A stretch of 46,186 nucleotides of DNA from an uncultured Eubacteriales bacterium (GTDB lineage: Bacteria > Bacillota > Clostridia > Christensenellales > Aristaeellaceae), in NCBI GenBank assembly GCA_902765395.1, contig CACWZP010000030.1, positions 1-46,186 of the forward strand. The letters are read 5' to 3'. The notes under the pieces were generated by a model. The model ran no database searches. It saw nothing but the letters and a program-made list of their open reading frames with translations, and was not told the DNA's origin. Numbering within the stretch: position 1 is the first letter of the stretch; each line of letters opens with the position of its first letter. Shown piece after piece: positions 1-7,533 of the stretch. The translations under genes and the position numbers were made by a program.

Positions 1-54
1 GTGTTAAGCACGCCGCCAGCGTTCGTCCTGAGCCAGGATCAAACTCTGATGTTT
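1..54 (-). rRNA. 16S rRNA, 5' end only (leftward operon)
   Basis: The reverse complement reads as the universal 16S 5' end (AGAGTTTGATCCTGGCTCAG, followed by GACGAACGCTGGCGGCGTG), the same as the 16S start at the right end of the window. Only about 54 nt lie inside; the gene continues off the left edge. The 5' boundary is set about 7 nt before AGAGTTTGATC by analogy with other 16S genes. Transcription runs leftward, away from oriC. Confidence 0.95.
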
Positions 55-294
55 AATCCTTACCAATCGGTTCTCCCTCCGGTCCGGCTCGCCAAAGCCC
101 TCCCTTCGTTCTAACCTCTCGGCGTTCTACTCAATGAATTCTGACTGTTCCGAATCGCTTCACCGCTCCTGCCTCCCGGCTCTCTTCGCAGCTTCGCGAC
201 CCGTTTCTCTCTCGTCTCTCTGTATCGTTTTCAAGGTTCGCGCCACCGTCGCTCCGTCAGGGCTTTGACCCCCTGTCCTCGCGACAGCTTGATT
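55..294 (-). other. rRNA operon leader (left copy)
   Basis: Transcribed leader of the left rRNA operon. Three blocks match the right-hand rRNA leader almost exactly: a GAACCTTGAAAACGATACAG block at 215-242, a 20-nt block with AATTCATTGAGT at 129-148, and the small self-complementary GGCTTTGGCGAGCC block at 85-99. The sequence between them differs, so the two ends of the window are two different operons. The first block resembles the CCTTGAAAAC sequences of Firmicutes pre-rRNA; a role in antitermination or RNase III processing is inferred. Confidence 0.75.
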
Positions 295-323
295 AGTATA
301 TCAAAACGGATTTTGAATGTCAA
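295..323 (-). promoter_or_regulatory. rRNA promoter (left operon)
   Basis: On the minus strand TTGACA (318-323) and TATACT (295-300) are separated by exactly 17 bp, a near-consensus sigma-A promoter about 240 nt upstream of the 16S start. The right-hand operon has the same arrangement. Confidence 0.9.
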
Positions 324-454
324 TGGGGTTTTTGCGATTTTTCCGAATCTTTACACTGCAGGCCCTCTTTTGGGCTTATTTTGAAGAAAAGCTGCATAGT
401 CTGGGAAGAAATGCAGGATGTCCTCAATTATAGGCATATATAGGGGGAATTTCG

Positions 455-1699
455 GTGAAAAAGGGCCGTTTTGCGCTGTTGCTGCTGGGCCTTGCGCTGC
501 TCTTTCCGCTGCTGTTGCACGCGCGGCGGGTGCTGCCCCTGGACAGCCGTCCGCTGGTGGCGGCGAAGTACGCGGGCTGGAGCGGCGTGCTGCGGCTGTG
601 GGTATACGAGGGCTGGCCCAGCGGCTCTGGCGGGCTGACCGGCTGGCTGAACCGCTGCGCCGCCGGATTCGAGAAGCGCCATCCCGGGGTGTACGTGCAG
701 CCCCAGGCCGTGGACGCGGACGCCCTCGCCGGGTTTGCGGGCAGCGGCATCCTTCCGCCGGACATGCTGCTGTTCCCGCCGGGGCTGCTGGATTCGCCGA
801 AGGGCCTGGCGGCGCTGGACGTGCCGGATGGCTTGCGGGAACCCCTGCGCCGCTGCGGGATGTGGAACGAAACGCCGTATGCCGCGCCGGTGGCCATGGG
901 CGGGTACATCTGGGCCTGCAATACAACGCTGACGGACGGCGTCCCCGGGGACTGGCGGTCAGCGGGGATGTCGCCTGCCGTGGCGGAGAGCGAGGGCTTT
1001 CGCCACTGGGACGCGGCGCTGCTGGCGATGTGCGCGGGCCGGTACGCGCAGGCGGCTCCGGAGGGCGCGCCGCAGGAGATGGAGCTGCCGGGGGTCGACC
1101 TGGGGCTGGCCGGATCGGCGACGCCCGCGCCGACCTCCGCCCCGGAGTCCGCCGGCGCGCTGCTGCCCTGCCGTCTGCCGGAGGGGTTCGTCTTCGACGA
1201 TGACGCCTGGCGGCGCTTCACTGGCGGCGAGGCCCCGGCGCTGCTGGCCACCCAGCGGGAGGTACGACGACTGGAGGCGCTGTCGGGCCAGGGCAAGGGG
1301 CCGGATTGGCAGCTGGCCGTCGGCGCGACGGCGTTCACCGACCAGCTACTGTGCCTGGCTGTCGTGGACAAGGAGGATGATGATCGGCGGGCGCTGTGCG
1401 AGGCGTTCCTGGACTGGCTGCTGTCGGAGGATTGCCAGGGAGGGCTGGCCGCGTCGGGGGCCTTCGCCGTGACGGACGCGCCGTCGGGCTACGGGCCGGG
1501 GGACGCGCTGGTGCAGCTGGACGCCGCGCTGCGCGATCCGGGGCTGGTCGCGCCCAACTGCTTCGACAAAATCTGGCCCGAAGCCGCCAAAAATATTGTT
1601 CGGGATTTTATCGCTGGCGACGGGGAATCCCCTGCCCTGTGGCGGGCGTTGGCGGCGCGGCTCCGAGAAAACCCGAACATTCTGCGCGGTGGCGGCTGA
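455..1699 (+). CDS. ABC-type extracellular solute-binding protein (family 1-like)
   Basis: A 414-residue protein starting at GTG; an AGGGGG Shine-Dalgarno lies 7-8 nt upstream. Residues 1-23 form a Sec signal peptide or anchor (Lys-Lys, then a Leu-rich core ending LLLHA) with no lipobox Cys. The mature part resembles bacterial family 1 solute-binding proteins: a ligand-lobe start followed by the GYIWACNTTL segment typical of the hinge region. Such proteins capture sugars or other solutes outside the membrane for an ABC importer. No permease or ATPase gene lies nearby, so substrate and partner are unknown; it may work with a distant transporter. Similarity to the family is moderate. Confidence 0.65.
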   Translation: MKKGRFALLLLGLALLFPLLLHARRVLPLDSRPLVAAKYAGWSGVLRLWVYEGWPSGSGGLTGWLNRCAAGFEKRHPGVYVQPQAVDADALAGFAGSGILPPDMLLFPPGLLDSPKGLAALDVPDGLREPLRRCGMWNETPYAAPVAMGGYIWACNTTLTDGVPGDWRSAGMSPAVAESEGFRHWDAALLAMCAGRYAQAAPEGAPQEMELPGVDLGLAGSATPAPTSAPESAGALLPCRLPEGFVFDDDAWRRFTGGEAPALLATQREVRRLEALSGQGKGPDWQLAVGATAFTDQLLCLAVVDKEDDDRRALCEAFLDWLLSEDCQGGLAASGAFAVTDAPSGYGPGDALVQLDAALRDPGLVAPNCFDKIWPEAAKNIVRDFIAGDGESPALWRALAARLRENPNILRGGG

Positions 1700-1781
1700 A
1701 TCCCTCCGGGAATTGTCCTTAAATAAGCGCTTATATAATAGGAAGAAATCCGGACAAAAATCGACGAAATGTAGACAGGCC

Positions 1782-1810
1782 TTGAGCGTAAAGGCGTTGT
1801 GTGATATAAT
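1782..1810 (+). promoter_or_regulatory. Sigma-A promoter
   Basis: TTGAGC (1782-1787) and TATAAT (1805-1810) are separated by 17 bp. It would give a leader of roughly 255 nt containing the 61-bp tandem repeats before the permease start at 2073. Confidence 0.75.
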
Positions 1811-1872
1811 GAAAGATGGTAAAATGATGGGTTTTACAGAGCGAAACGAGAAGATCCTTCAACTTCGCTGCC

Positions 1873-2017
1873 GCTCCGCTCAGGATGACCGCAGAGAAAT
1901 ACCGTCTCGGACAGCATGACCGTGGGGGCTGACGCTCCGCTCGGCATGACCGCAGAGAAATACCGTTCGGACAGCATGACCGCAGGGGGCTGACGCTCCG
2001 CTCAGCATGACCGCAGG
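1873..2017. repeat. 61-bp tandem repeat, about 2.4 copies
   Basis: GCTCCGCTC begins at 1873, 1934 and 1995, a constant 61-bp period. Each unit carries GCTCCGCTC, an A/G-G/C-CATGACCGCAG block and GGACAGCATGACC. The units diverge at only a few positions, which suggests recent duplication of a dispersed-repeat half. Confidence 0.9.
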
Positions 2018-2072
2018 GAAGCCGCCGTTCCCGAATGGCAGCGAAGAGTTGAAGACCATATGGAGGCCGTCT

Positions 2073-3320
2073 ATGAAATCGCCGATTCCCCATGATTTGA
2101 GGGGCAAGACCATATCCAACATCATCGTGGTGTGCGTGGGCATCATCGTCTACGCGGCGGTGCTGCACATCGGCCTGCTCTGGAACATCGTCAACCGGGT
2201 GTTCAGTGTGGCCATGCCGATGTTCATCGGCTTCGCCATCGCGTTCATACTGCTGCCCCTGGTGAACCGCATCGAGCGCTTTTTCACCAGTCTGGTGTTC
2301 CGGCGCAAGCCCCATCCGAAGCTGAGCCGCATGCTGTCCATCATCATCACCTACATACTGGTGCTGGCGCTGCTGGCGGGCTTCTTCGTGATGCTGGTGC
2401 CCCAGGTGATCAGCTCGATGAAGTCGGTGGTCAGCATCGTGACCAAGTCCGTGCCGCGCACCCGCCAGGATTTCCAGAATATGGTGGAAAACGCCACCAT
2501 CCTGAAGCAGCTGGGGCTGAAGACGGAGCAGCTGATGTCGCTGTGGGACAACGCCGCCGACCAGCTGACCAAGCGCCTGAGCGAATTGAGCACCTACAGC
2601 ACCGTGCTGCTGAACAACGTGCTGTCCATCGCCGGGAGCATCGGAAACGGCGTGTATCGGGTGCTGTTCAACGCCCTGGTGGGGCTGATCGCCTCCATCT
2701 ACATGCTCATCGACCGGGAGCGCTTCCTGGCCCAGGCCAAGAAGGTGTGCTATGCCGTGATGAAGCGGCCCAGCTGCGAGACGCTGATCCACTGGGCGCG
2801 CCGCGCCAACAACATCTTCGCCGGGTTCATCATCGGCAAGATCGTGGATTCGCTGATCATCGGCGTGATCTGCTACATCTGCATGCTGATCTTCGGCATC
2901 GAATACCCGCTGCTGATCAGCGTGATCGTGGGCGTGACCAACGTCATCCCCTTCTTCGGCCCCTACATCGGCGCTGTTCCCAGCATACTGTTCCTGCTGC
3001 TGGTGAACCCCGTGAGCGCACTGTGGTTCGGCATATTCATCGTGATATTGCAGCAGATCGACGGCAACATCATCGGGCCGCTGATCCTGGGCGACCACGT
3101 GGGCCTGTCCGCGTTCTGGATCATGCTGTCCATCACGGTGGGCGGCGGGCTGTTCGGCTTCGCCGGCATGGTGCTGAGCGTGCCCACCTTCGCGCTGATC
3201 TACGCCATCGTCCGCACGGTGATCGACCGGCGGCTGAAAAACAAAGGCCTGCCCGAGGAGACGGAGCGCTACATCGACGCGCCGAACACCCTGACCGAGG
3301 AGAAGAATACCGGCAAATGA
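2073..3320 (+). CDS. AI-2E family transporter / permease (YtvI-TqsA type)
   Basis: Polytopic inner-membrane protein of 415 residues. The start at 2073 is preferred over the in-frame ATG at 2007 because GGAGG (2062-2066) lies 6 nt upstream and the extra 22 residues are encoded by repeat DNA. It has the AI-2E exporter family pattern: two hydrophobic hairpins near the N-terminus, a central soluble segment with amphipathic helices, then a C-terminal helix cluster with the NVIPFFGPYIGAVPS and QQIDGNIIGP motifs diagnostic of the family. Members export autoinducer-2 or act as ion or solute permeases; the cargo here is unknown. Its stop overlaps the next gene (ATGA), so the two are co-translated. Confidence 0.88.
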   Translation: MKSPIPHDLRGKTISNIIVVCVGIIVYAAVLHIGLLWNIVNRVFSVAMPMFIGFAIAFILLPLVNRIERFFTSLVFRRKPHPKLSRMLSIIITYILVLALLAGFFVMLVPQVISSMKSVVSIVTKSVPRTRQDFQNMVENATILKQLGLKTEQLMSLWDNAADQLTKRLSELSTYSTVLLNNVLSIAGSIGNGVYRVLFNALVGLIASIYMLIDRERFLAQAKKVCYAVMKRPSCETLIHWARRANNIFAGFIIGKIVDSLIIGVICYICMLIFGIEYPLLISVIVGVTNVIPFFGPYIGAVPSILFLLLVNPVSALWFGIFIVILQQIDGNIIGPLILGDHVGLSAFWIMLSITVGGGLFGFAGMVLSVPTFALIYAIVRTVIDRRLKNKGLPEETERYIDAPNTLTEEKNTGK

Positions 3321-4009
3321 AGCATCTGATATTGGACTGCGGCGGCGTGCTGGTCTACCCGAAGCTGGGGGACTGGTGCCTGCCCTTCGGCATCGCGAAC
3401 ATACTGGGCGAGCGCGCCCGGGACATCCATACCGCCAAATACCTGCTGGCCCACCGCGAATCCGCCCGGTGGCTGGACGAGGCGCGGCCCATGCGGGACG
3501 TGGAGGAGGAGCGGGGCTATCGCCGGGAGTACATCCGGGCGATGGGCGTGCGCATGGATTGGCACATGACCGCCGACGAGATCGACCGCCTGGCCGACGA
3601 CTTCACGAACAACATCGATCGCTACGGCTTCTTCGACGACGTAAAACCCTGGCTGGCGGCCTGGAAGGCGCGGGGGCTTTCCCTGGGCATGCTCTCCGAC
3701 GCCATGCCCTCCATCAAGGTGTTTTTGAAGCAGTACGGCATACTGGACGATTTCGACGCCGCCGTGATCTCCACCGAGGTGGGCGCCATCAAGCCGGATT
3801 CGAAGATGTATGCCGCGATCCTGGAGGCCCTGGGCGCCGAGCCCGGCGACTGCCTGTTCGCCGACGACAAGCCGGAGAACCTGGAGGGCGCCGTGGCCGC
3901 CGGGATGAGGGCGGTGCAGATGGCCCGTGCCGAAACCCTGCCCCGCGTGCTGTGGGACGGGCCGGTGGCGCGGGATTTCGCCGAGCTGGACGCGTTTGTC
4001 AGGACTTGA
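3317..4009 (+). CDS. HAD superfamily hydrolase (subfamily IA-like)
   Basis: A 230-residue cytoplasmic protein starting in a 4-nt ATGA overlap with the permease. HAD motifs are visible: motif I ILDCGGVLVY, motif II Ser in MLSDA, motif III Lys in AIKPDSKMY, and motif IV LFADDKPENLEGA. Motif I has Gly where most HAD phosphatases have the second Asp (DxD); DxGG-type motif I also occurs in YihX-like and epoxide-hydrolase-like HAD proteins. The nucleophile Asp is present, so phosphatase or other hydrolase activity is possible, but the substrate is not predictable. It is followed 1 nt later by the rRNA methylase gene. Confidence 0.85.
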   Translation: MKHLILDCGGVLVYPKLGDWCLPFGIANILGERARDIHTAKYLLAHRESARWLDEARPMRDVEEERGYRREYIRAMGVRMDWHMTADEIDRLADDFTNNIDRYGFFDDVKPWLAAWKARGLSLGMLSDAMPSIKVFLKQYGILDDFDAAVISTEVGAIKPDSKMYAAILEALGAEPGDCLFADDKPENLEGAVAAGMRAVQMARAETLPRVLWDGPVARDFAELDAFVRT

Positions 4010-4010
4010 T

Positions 4011-5339
4011 ATGATTCCGCTGAACGAGATATTCATAAGCAACACCCAAAAAATGCTGGGAGAGGAGACCCCGGCATTTTTGCGTGCCCTGGAGGACGCC
4101 CCGGCGCTGGCGCTGCGGCTGAACCCGCGGCGGGACGGCGCGGAGGAAGCGGCCGCGGCGTTCGTCGAGGGGGCCGTGCCCTGGGAGGAAAACGGACGGT
4201 ACCTGATCGACGGCGCGAAGCCGGGCGGTTCCGTCGCCCACGCCGCCGGGGCGTTCTACATCCAGGAGGCCAGCGCCATGGCCAGCGCCGCCGCGCTGGA
4301 CGCCCGGCCCGGGGAGCAGATCCTGGACCTGTGCGCCGCGCCGGGCGGCAAGAGCACCCAGATCGCCGCCGCGCTGGGGGGTGCGGGCCTGCTGGTGTCC
4401 AACGACCTGGAGCCCTCCCGCTCCAAGGCGCTGGCGGGAAACCTGGAGCGCATGGGCGTGCCCAACGCCGTCGTGGTCTGCGGCCTGCCGGGGAAGCTGG
4501 CGTCGGCCTGGCCGGAGCGCTTCGACGCCGTCCTGGTGGACGCGCCCTGCTCCGGGGAGGGCATGTTCCGGCGGGACCCGTCCAGCCGCGGGGAGTGGGC
4601 CCCGGCGTCGCCGGAGGGCTGCGCCCGGCGCCAGGCGGAGATCCTGGATCGGGCGGCAGCCATGCTGCGCCCCGGCGGGCGGCTGGTGTACTCCACCTGC
4701 ACCTTCAACGAATTCGAGAACGAGGGCAGCGTGACGGGCTTCCTTGAGCGCCATCCCGAGTTTGCGCCGGAGGATTTTTCCCTCAACGGCGTTGGCGCGT
4801 CGAAGGGCGGCATGCTCAGGCTCTGGCCCCACAGGCTCCGGGGCGACGGCCATTTCGTGGCGCGGCTGCGCAAGGCCGGGACGCTGGCTGCGCGCGGGGA
4901 AGGCGCGCCGGCGCGGCCGGACAGGCCCACTGCAGCGCTGCTGGACGCGCTGGAGAAAGGGGTCTGCCGACTGCCCGGGGCGTGGCTCGGCATGCGGCCC
5001 GCGCGGCTGGGCGACCGGCTGTACCTTGTGCCCCCAAACGCCCCCGACACCGCCGGGCTGCGGGTGGTCTCCCCGGGGCTGTGCCTTCTGCGCGTGGGCC
5101 GAAACCACATCGAGCCGGAGCACGCGCTGGCCATGGCGCTGCCCGCCGGATGCGCCCTGCGCGCGGCGGAGCTCTCCGCGGAGCAGGCGGACGCCTTCCT
5201 GCGCGGCGAGGCCATCCCCTTCGACGGGGAGAAGGGCTGGACGCGGGCGGAGCGCCTGGGCATGCCCCTGGGCTGGGGAAAGGCATCGGACGGGTGGCTG
5301 AAGAACCACCTGCCCAAGGGCCTGCGCCGGCACGGATGA
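4011..5339 (+). CDS. rsmF: 16S rRNA m5C methyltransferase, RsmF/NOL1-NOP2-Sun family
   Basis: A 442-residue SAM-dependent RNA cytosine-5 methylase. The ATG at 4011 follows AGGA by 6 nt and lies 1 nt after the HAD stop. Domain order: an N-terminal RNA-binding cap (about 1-100), a Rossmann methylase core with DLCAAPGGKS (SAM motif I), VDAPCSGEGMFRRDP (motif IV, Pro-Cys) and YSTCTFNEFENEG (motif VI, with the Thr-Cys catalytic pair), then a C-terminal region of about 150 residues matching the ferredoxin-like plus PUA-like tail of RsmF. In the family the two cysteines perform nucleophilic attack and product release on rRNA cytosine. The exact target base is inferred. Confidence 0.9.
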   Translation: MIPLNEIFISNTQKMLGEETPAFLRALEDAPALALRLNPRRDGAEEAAAAFVEGAVPWEENGRYLIDGAKPGGSVAHAAGAFYIQEASAMASAAALDARPGEQILDLCAAPGGKSTQIAAALGGAGLLVSNDLEPSRSKALAGNLERMGVPNAVVVCGLPGKLASAWPERFDAVLVDAPCSGEGMFRRDPSSRGEWAPASPEGCARRQAEILDRAAAMLRPGGRLVYSTCTFNEFENEGSVTGFLERHPEFAPEDFSLNGVGASKGGMLRLWPHRLRGDGHFVARLRKAGTLAARGEGAPARPDRPTAALLDALEKGVCRLPGAWLGMRPARLGDRLYLVPPNAPDTAGLRVVSPGLCLLRVGRNHIEPEHALAMALPAGCALRAAELSAEQADAFLRGEAIPFDGEKGWTRAERLGMPLGWGKASDGWLKNHLPKGLRRHG

Positions 5340-5432
5340 GGGCCGGCCGCCAACATCCCGATAACATTTCTCAATACCTGCCATAAGCCCCATAAATTTC
5401 TGCGATTTTGGCTAAAAAATCGCGATTTGAAA

Positions 5433-5461
5433 TTGACATTTTCCTTTACAAATAGTATACT
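5433..5461 (+). promoter_or_regulatory. Sigma-A promoter of the DUF1508 gene
   Basis: TTGACA (5433-5438) and TATACT (5456-5461) are separated by exactly 17 bp within an AT-rich stretch. Predicted initiation is about 40 nt upstream of the start codon at 5510, leaving a normal short leader. A near-consensus promoter suggests strong expression. Confidence 0.88.
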
Positions 5462-5509
5462 ATAAACAGTTTTAATTTACGTATAATAAACATGAAAGGG
5501 GATCACACA

Positions 5510-5890
5510 ATGGCCGGCAAGTTCGTCATCACCACCGCTAAGAACGGGGAATTCACCTTCAACCTCAAGGCCTCCAACGGCGAGGTCGTCCTCACCGCCT
5601 CGGAAACCTACACCACCCAGTCCGCCTGTGAAAGTGGCATCAACTCCGTCAAGAAGAACGCGGGCGCGCCCATCGAGGATCAGACCCGGGACGAGAAGGT
5701 GGGTCACCCGAAGTATGAGCTGTACAAGGACAAGGGCGGCGAGTTCCGCTTCCGCCTGAAGGCCGCCAACGGCCAGAACATCGGCAAGTCCGAGGGCTAC
5801 AAGGCCAAGGCCAGCGCCAAGAAGGGCATCGCCTCCATCGCCAAGAACGCCCCCGACGCCCCGGTGATCGTGCTGGACGCGGAGAAATAA
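5510..5890 (+). CDS. YegP-like protein with two DUF1508 repeats
   Basis: A 126-residue small protein made of two tandem DUF1508 units: about residues 4-50 (KFVITTAKNGEFTFNLKASN to VKKNA) and 66-115 (KYELYKDKGGEFRFRLKAAN to IAKNA). Each unit has the GEFxFxLKAxNG core and a helix ending in KNA. The ATG at 5510 is chosen over 5492 because AGGGG lies 8 nt upstream and the upstream ATG precedes that site. DUF1508 proteins are small beta-rich proteins of unknown function. The gene stands alone between a strong promoter and a terminator-like hairpin, so it is monocistronic. Confidence 0.9.
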   Translation: MAGKFVITTAKNGEFTFNLKASNGEVVLTASETYTTQSACESGINSVKKNAGAPIEDQTRDEKVGHPKYELYKDKGGEFRFRLKAANGQNIGKSEGYKAKASAKKGIASIAKNAPDAPVIVLDAEK

Positions 5891-5903
5891 TCTTATTTAG
5901 CTG

Positions 5904-6004
5904 AAAGATCCTTCGGCTTCGGCTTCGCCACCGCTCGGTATGACAGCGATTCCGCAACCTGTCATCCCGGGCAGAGCGACGGCGGGGCCGAAGGATCTTT
6001 TTTT
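5904..6004. terminator. Long hairpin with T-run, dispersed-repeat type
   Basis: AAAGATCCTTCGGC (5904-5917) pairs with GCCGAAGGATCTTT (5987-6000), followed by more T residues. An inner TGACAG/CTGTCA stem (5941-5946/5959-5964) lies within it. This suits an intrinsic terminator for the DUF1508 gene and belongs to the same GATCCTTC...GATGACA repeat family as 14309-14375. Confidence 0.7.
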
Positions 6005-6028
6005 GTTTCCCTGTCGGGCCGCTTTTTG

Positions 6029-6058
6029 TTGACACGGGCCCTCAAAAGCCGTTATAAT
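6029..6058 (+). promoter_or_regulatory. Sigma-A promoter placing the start codon at +1
   Basis: TTGACA (6029-6034) and TATAAT (6053-6058) are separated by 18 bp. The expected start site, 7-8 nt past the -10, falls at 6065-6066, the A of the hisK ATG. There is no Shine-Dalgarno sequence between them, so the transcript appears leaderless. Confidence 0.8.
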
Positions 6059-6065
6059 GATTGCT

Positions 6066-6887
6066 ATGAAGAACTACTTGAGCAAGTCCAACGTACACAC
6101 CCACACCACCTTCTCCGACGGGAAGAATTCCGCCGAGGACATGGTGCAACGGGCCCTTTCCCTGGGCTTTCACACGCTGGGCTTTTCCGAGCACGCCCCC
6201 GCGATCTATGACGATGCCGCCATGCCCGCCAGGCGGGAGCCGGAATACCGCGCGGAGATTTTGCGCCTGCGGGAGAAGTACGCCGGGCAGATCGAACTCC
6301 TTATAGGGCTGGAGCATGACTGGCTGTCCCCGGCGGTGCCGAAGGACTGCGACTTCTGGATCGAGTCCGTCCACTACGTGCGCACCGGCGGCTGGATGTG
6401 GTGCGTGGACTGGGACCGGCAGCGGCTGGAGGACGCCCGGGACGAGCTCTGCGGCGGGGACATCTACGCCCTGTGCCAGGACTACTTTAGAACGGTCTCG
6501 GAATCCATCCAGAAAACCGGCGCGGACATCCTGGGCCACATCGAGCTGATCATGAAGTTCAACGAGGCCCGGGATCTGTTCGACGACACCGACGCGCGCT
6601 ACCTCGGCCCCGCGCTGGAGTGCGCCACGCTGGCGGCGGAGAGCGGCAGGCTGATCGAGATCAACTCCGGCGCCGTGGCCAAGGGCTACCGCACCGCGCC
6701 CTATCCCGGCGAGGCCATGCTTCGCCGCGCCTGCGAGGCGGGCGGGCGCGTGATCCTCACCAGCGACTGCCACGACATGGCCTTCCTGGACTGCCACTTC
6801 GCAGAATCGGCGGCGCTGGCGAAGGCCTGCGGCTTCAGGACGGCCTGGGAATATCGCGGGAACCAGCTCATCGAATACCCGCTATGA
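6066..6887 (+). CDS. hisK: Histidinol-phosphatase, PHP family (HisK type)
   Basis: A 273-residue PHP-domain phosphoesterase, expected to remove phosphate from L-histidinol phosphate in histidine synthesis. PHP metal motifs are in order: VHTHTTFSDG near residue 10, GFSEHAP, GLEHDW, FWIESVHYV, DILGHIELIMKFN, LIEINSGA and TSDCHDM near the C-terminus, together supplying the His/Asp/Glu ligands of a multinuclear metal site. The ATG at 6066 is chosen because the ATG at 6057 lies inside the -10 box. No ribosome-binding site is present and the predicted +1 is the start codon. Downstream, coaD follows after 11 nt. No other his genes are in view, so the exact substrate is inferred from family resemblance. 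Confidence 0.85.
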   Translation: MKNYLSKSNVHTHTTFSDGKNSAEDMVQRALSLGFHTLGFSEHAPAIYDDAAMPARREPEYRAEILRLREKYAGQIELLIGLEHDWLSPAVPKDCDFWIESVHYVRTGGWMWCVDWDRQRLEDARDELCGGDIYALCQDYFRTVSESIQKTGADILGHIELIMKFNEARDLFDDTDARYLGPALECATLAAESGRLIEINSGAVAKGYRTAPYPGEAMLRRACEAGGRVILTSDCHDMAFLDCHFAESAALAKACGFRTAWEYRGNQLIEYPL

Positions 6888-6898
6888 CGGAGGGAATT

Positions 6899-7384
6899 AT
6901 GACCAAGCGCATCGCCCTGTACGCGGGCAGCTTTGACCCCTACACCAACGGCCACCACGACATCGTGAAGAAGGCCTGCGCCCTGTTCGACGAGGTGGTG
7001 GTGATGATCGCCGTGAACGTGCAGAAGAAGCGCTCCGGCGACGCCGAGGCCATGCGCGCCGCCATCCAGCAGGCCCTGGAGGCCGACGGGCTGGACAACG
7101 CCAGGGCCGTGGTCCACACCGGGCTGGTGGCGGACTACTGCGCCGAACACGGCATCGGCTGGTACGTGCGCGGACTGCGCAACAGCATGGACTACAACTA
7201 CGAGGAGAACCTGGCCCAGGTGAACCACCTGATCAACCCGGCCCTGGAGTCCATCTACCTGCGCAGCGACGAGCCCGCCGTGTCCTCCAGCATGGTGCGG
7301 GAGCTGATGGCGTTCGGGAAGGACGTCAGACAGTACGTCCCAGAGGCAATATACGTGCAATTGGAAATGAGGAATGAGGAATGA
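6899..7384 (+). CDS. coaD: Phosphopantetheine adenylyltransferase (CoaD)
   Basis: A 161-residue nucleotidyltransferase that adenylates 4'-phosphopantetheine to dephospho-CoA, the penultimate step of CoA synthesis. Signatures: GSFDPYTNGHHDIV near the N-terminus (T-x-G-H ATP motif), RGLRNSMDYNYE in the middle, and SSSMVREL (ISSTxxR-type) near residue 130. The ATG at 6899 is preferred because GGAGGG lies 5 nt upstream and the length then equals the family norm. Oddity: the last six residues (EMRNEE) and the stop are encoded by GGAATGA-type heptamers of the repeat element that begins here, so the native C-terminus has been rewritten by the element. Confidence 0.95.
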   Translation: MTKRIALYAGSFDPYTNGHHDIVKKACALFDEVVVMIAVNVQKKRSGDAEAMRAAIQQALEADGLDNARAVVHTGLVADYCAEHGIGWYVRGLRNSMDYNYEENLAQVNHLINPALESIYLRSDEPAVSSSMVRELMAFGKDVRQYVPEAIYVQLEMRNEE

Positions 7385-7508
7385 AATGCCCGGAAACGTG
7401 CAGTGTGGCAGCAGCATTGCGGCGCAACGCCGTCCCTGCAGGAAATTCAGATTCAAACAAATCCGGAAGGATTTGCTCCACAATTCCTCATTCCTAATTA
7501 TTCACAAT
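7363..7508. repeat. Heptamer-arm intergenic element, family B (coaD-rimO)
   Basis: The left arm (7363-7388) is built of GGAATGA-like 7-nt units; the right arm (7482-7508) is their inverted, degenerate counterpart (ATTCCTCATTCCTAATT). TGA occurs at 7368, 7375 and 7382, covering all three frames in 17 nt. The interior has a CAAATCC-GGAA-GGATTTG hairpin (7458-7475), also found in the family A element at 42412-42430, and a GCGGCGCAACGCCG segment. The element fills the gap from the coaD stop to 25 bp before rimO. Confidence 0.85.
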
Positions 7509-7533
7509 CGATCAGAAAAGAGTGTAACATCGC

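Larger units (their letters stand above)
1700..2072 (+). other. Long leader and repeat region before the AI-2E permease
   Basis: A 373-bp gap. It contains a perfect 12-bp palindrome ATAAGCGCTTAT (1723-1734), a good sigma-A promoter (1782-1810), half of a dispersed GATCCTTC...CAGGATGAC repeat (1853-1888) and 2.4 copies of a 61-bp tandem repeat (1873-2017). No convincing gene is seen on either strand. Confidence 0.7.

Noticed and set aside
1731-3098. A 455-codon minus-strand frame opposite the AI-2E permease
   Set aside because: His/Asp/Gln-rich composition typical of antisense shadows; the plus-strand permease has clear family motifs.
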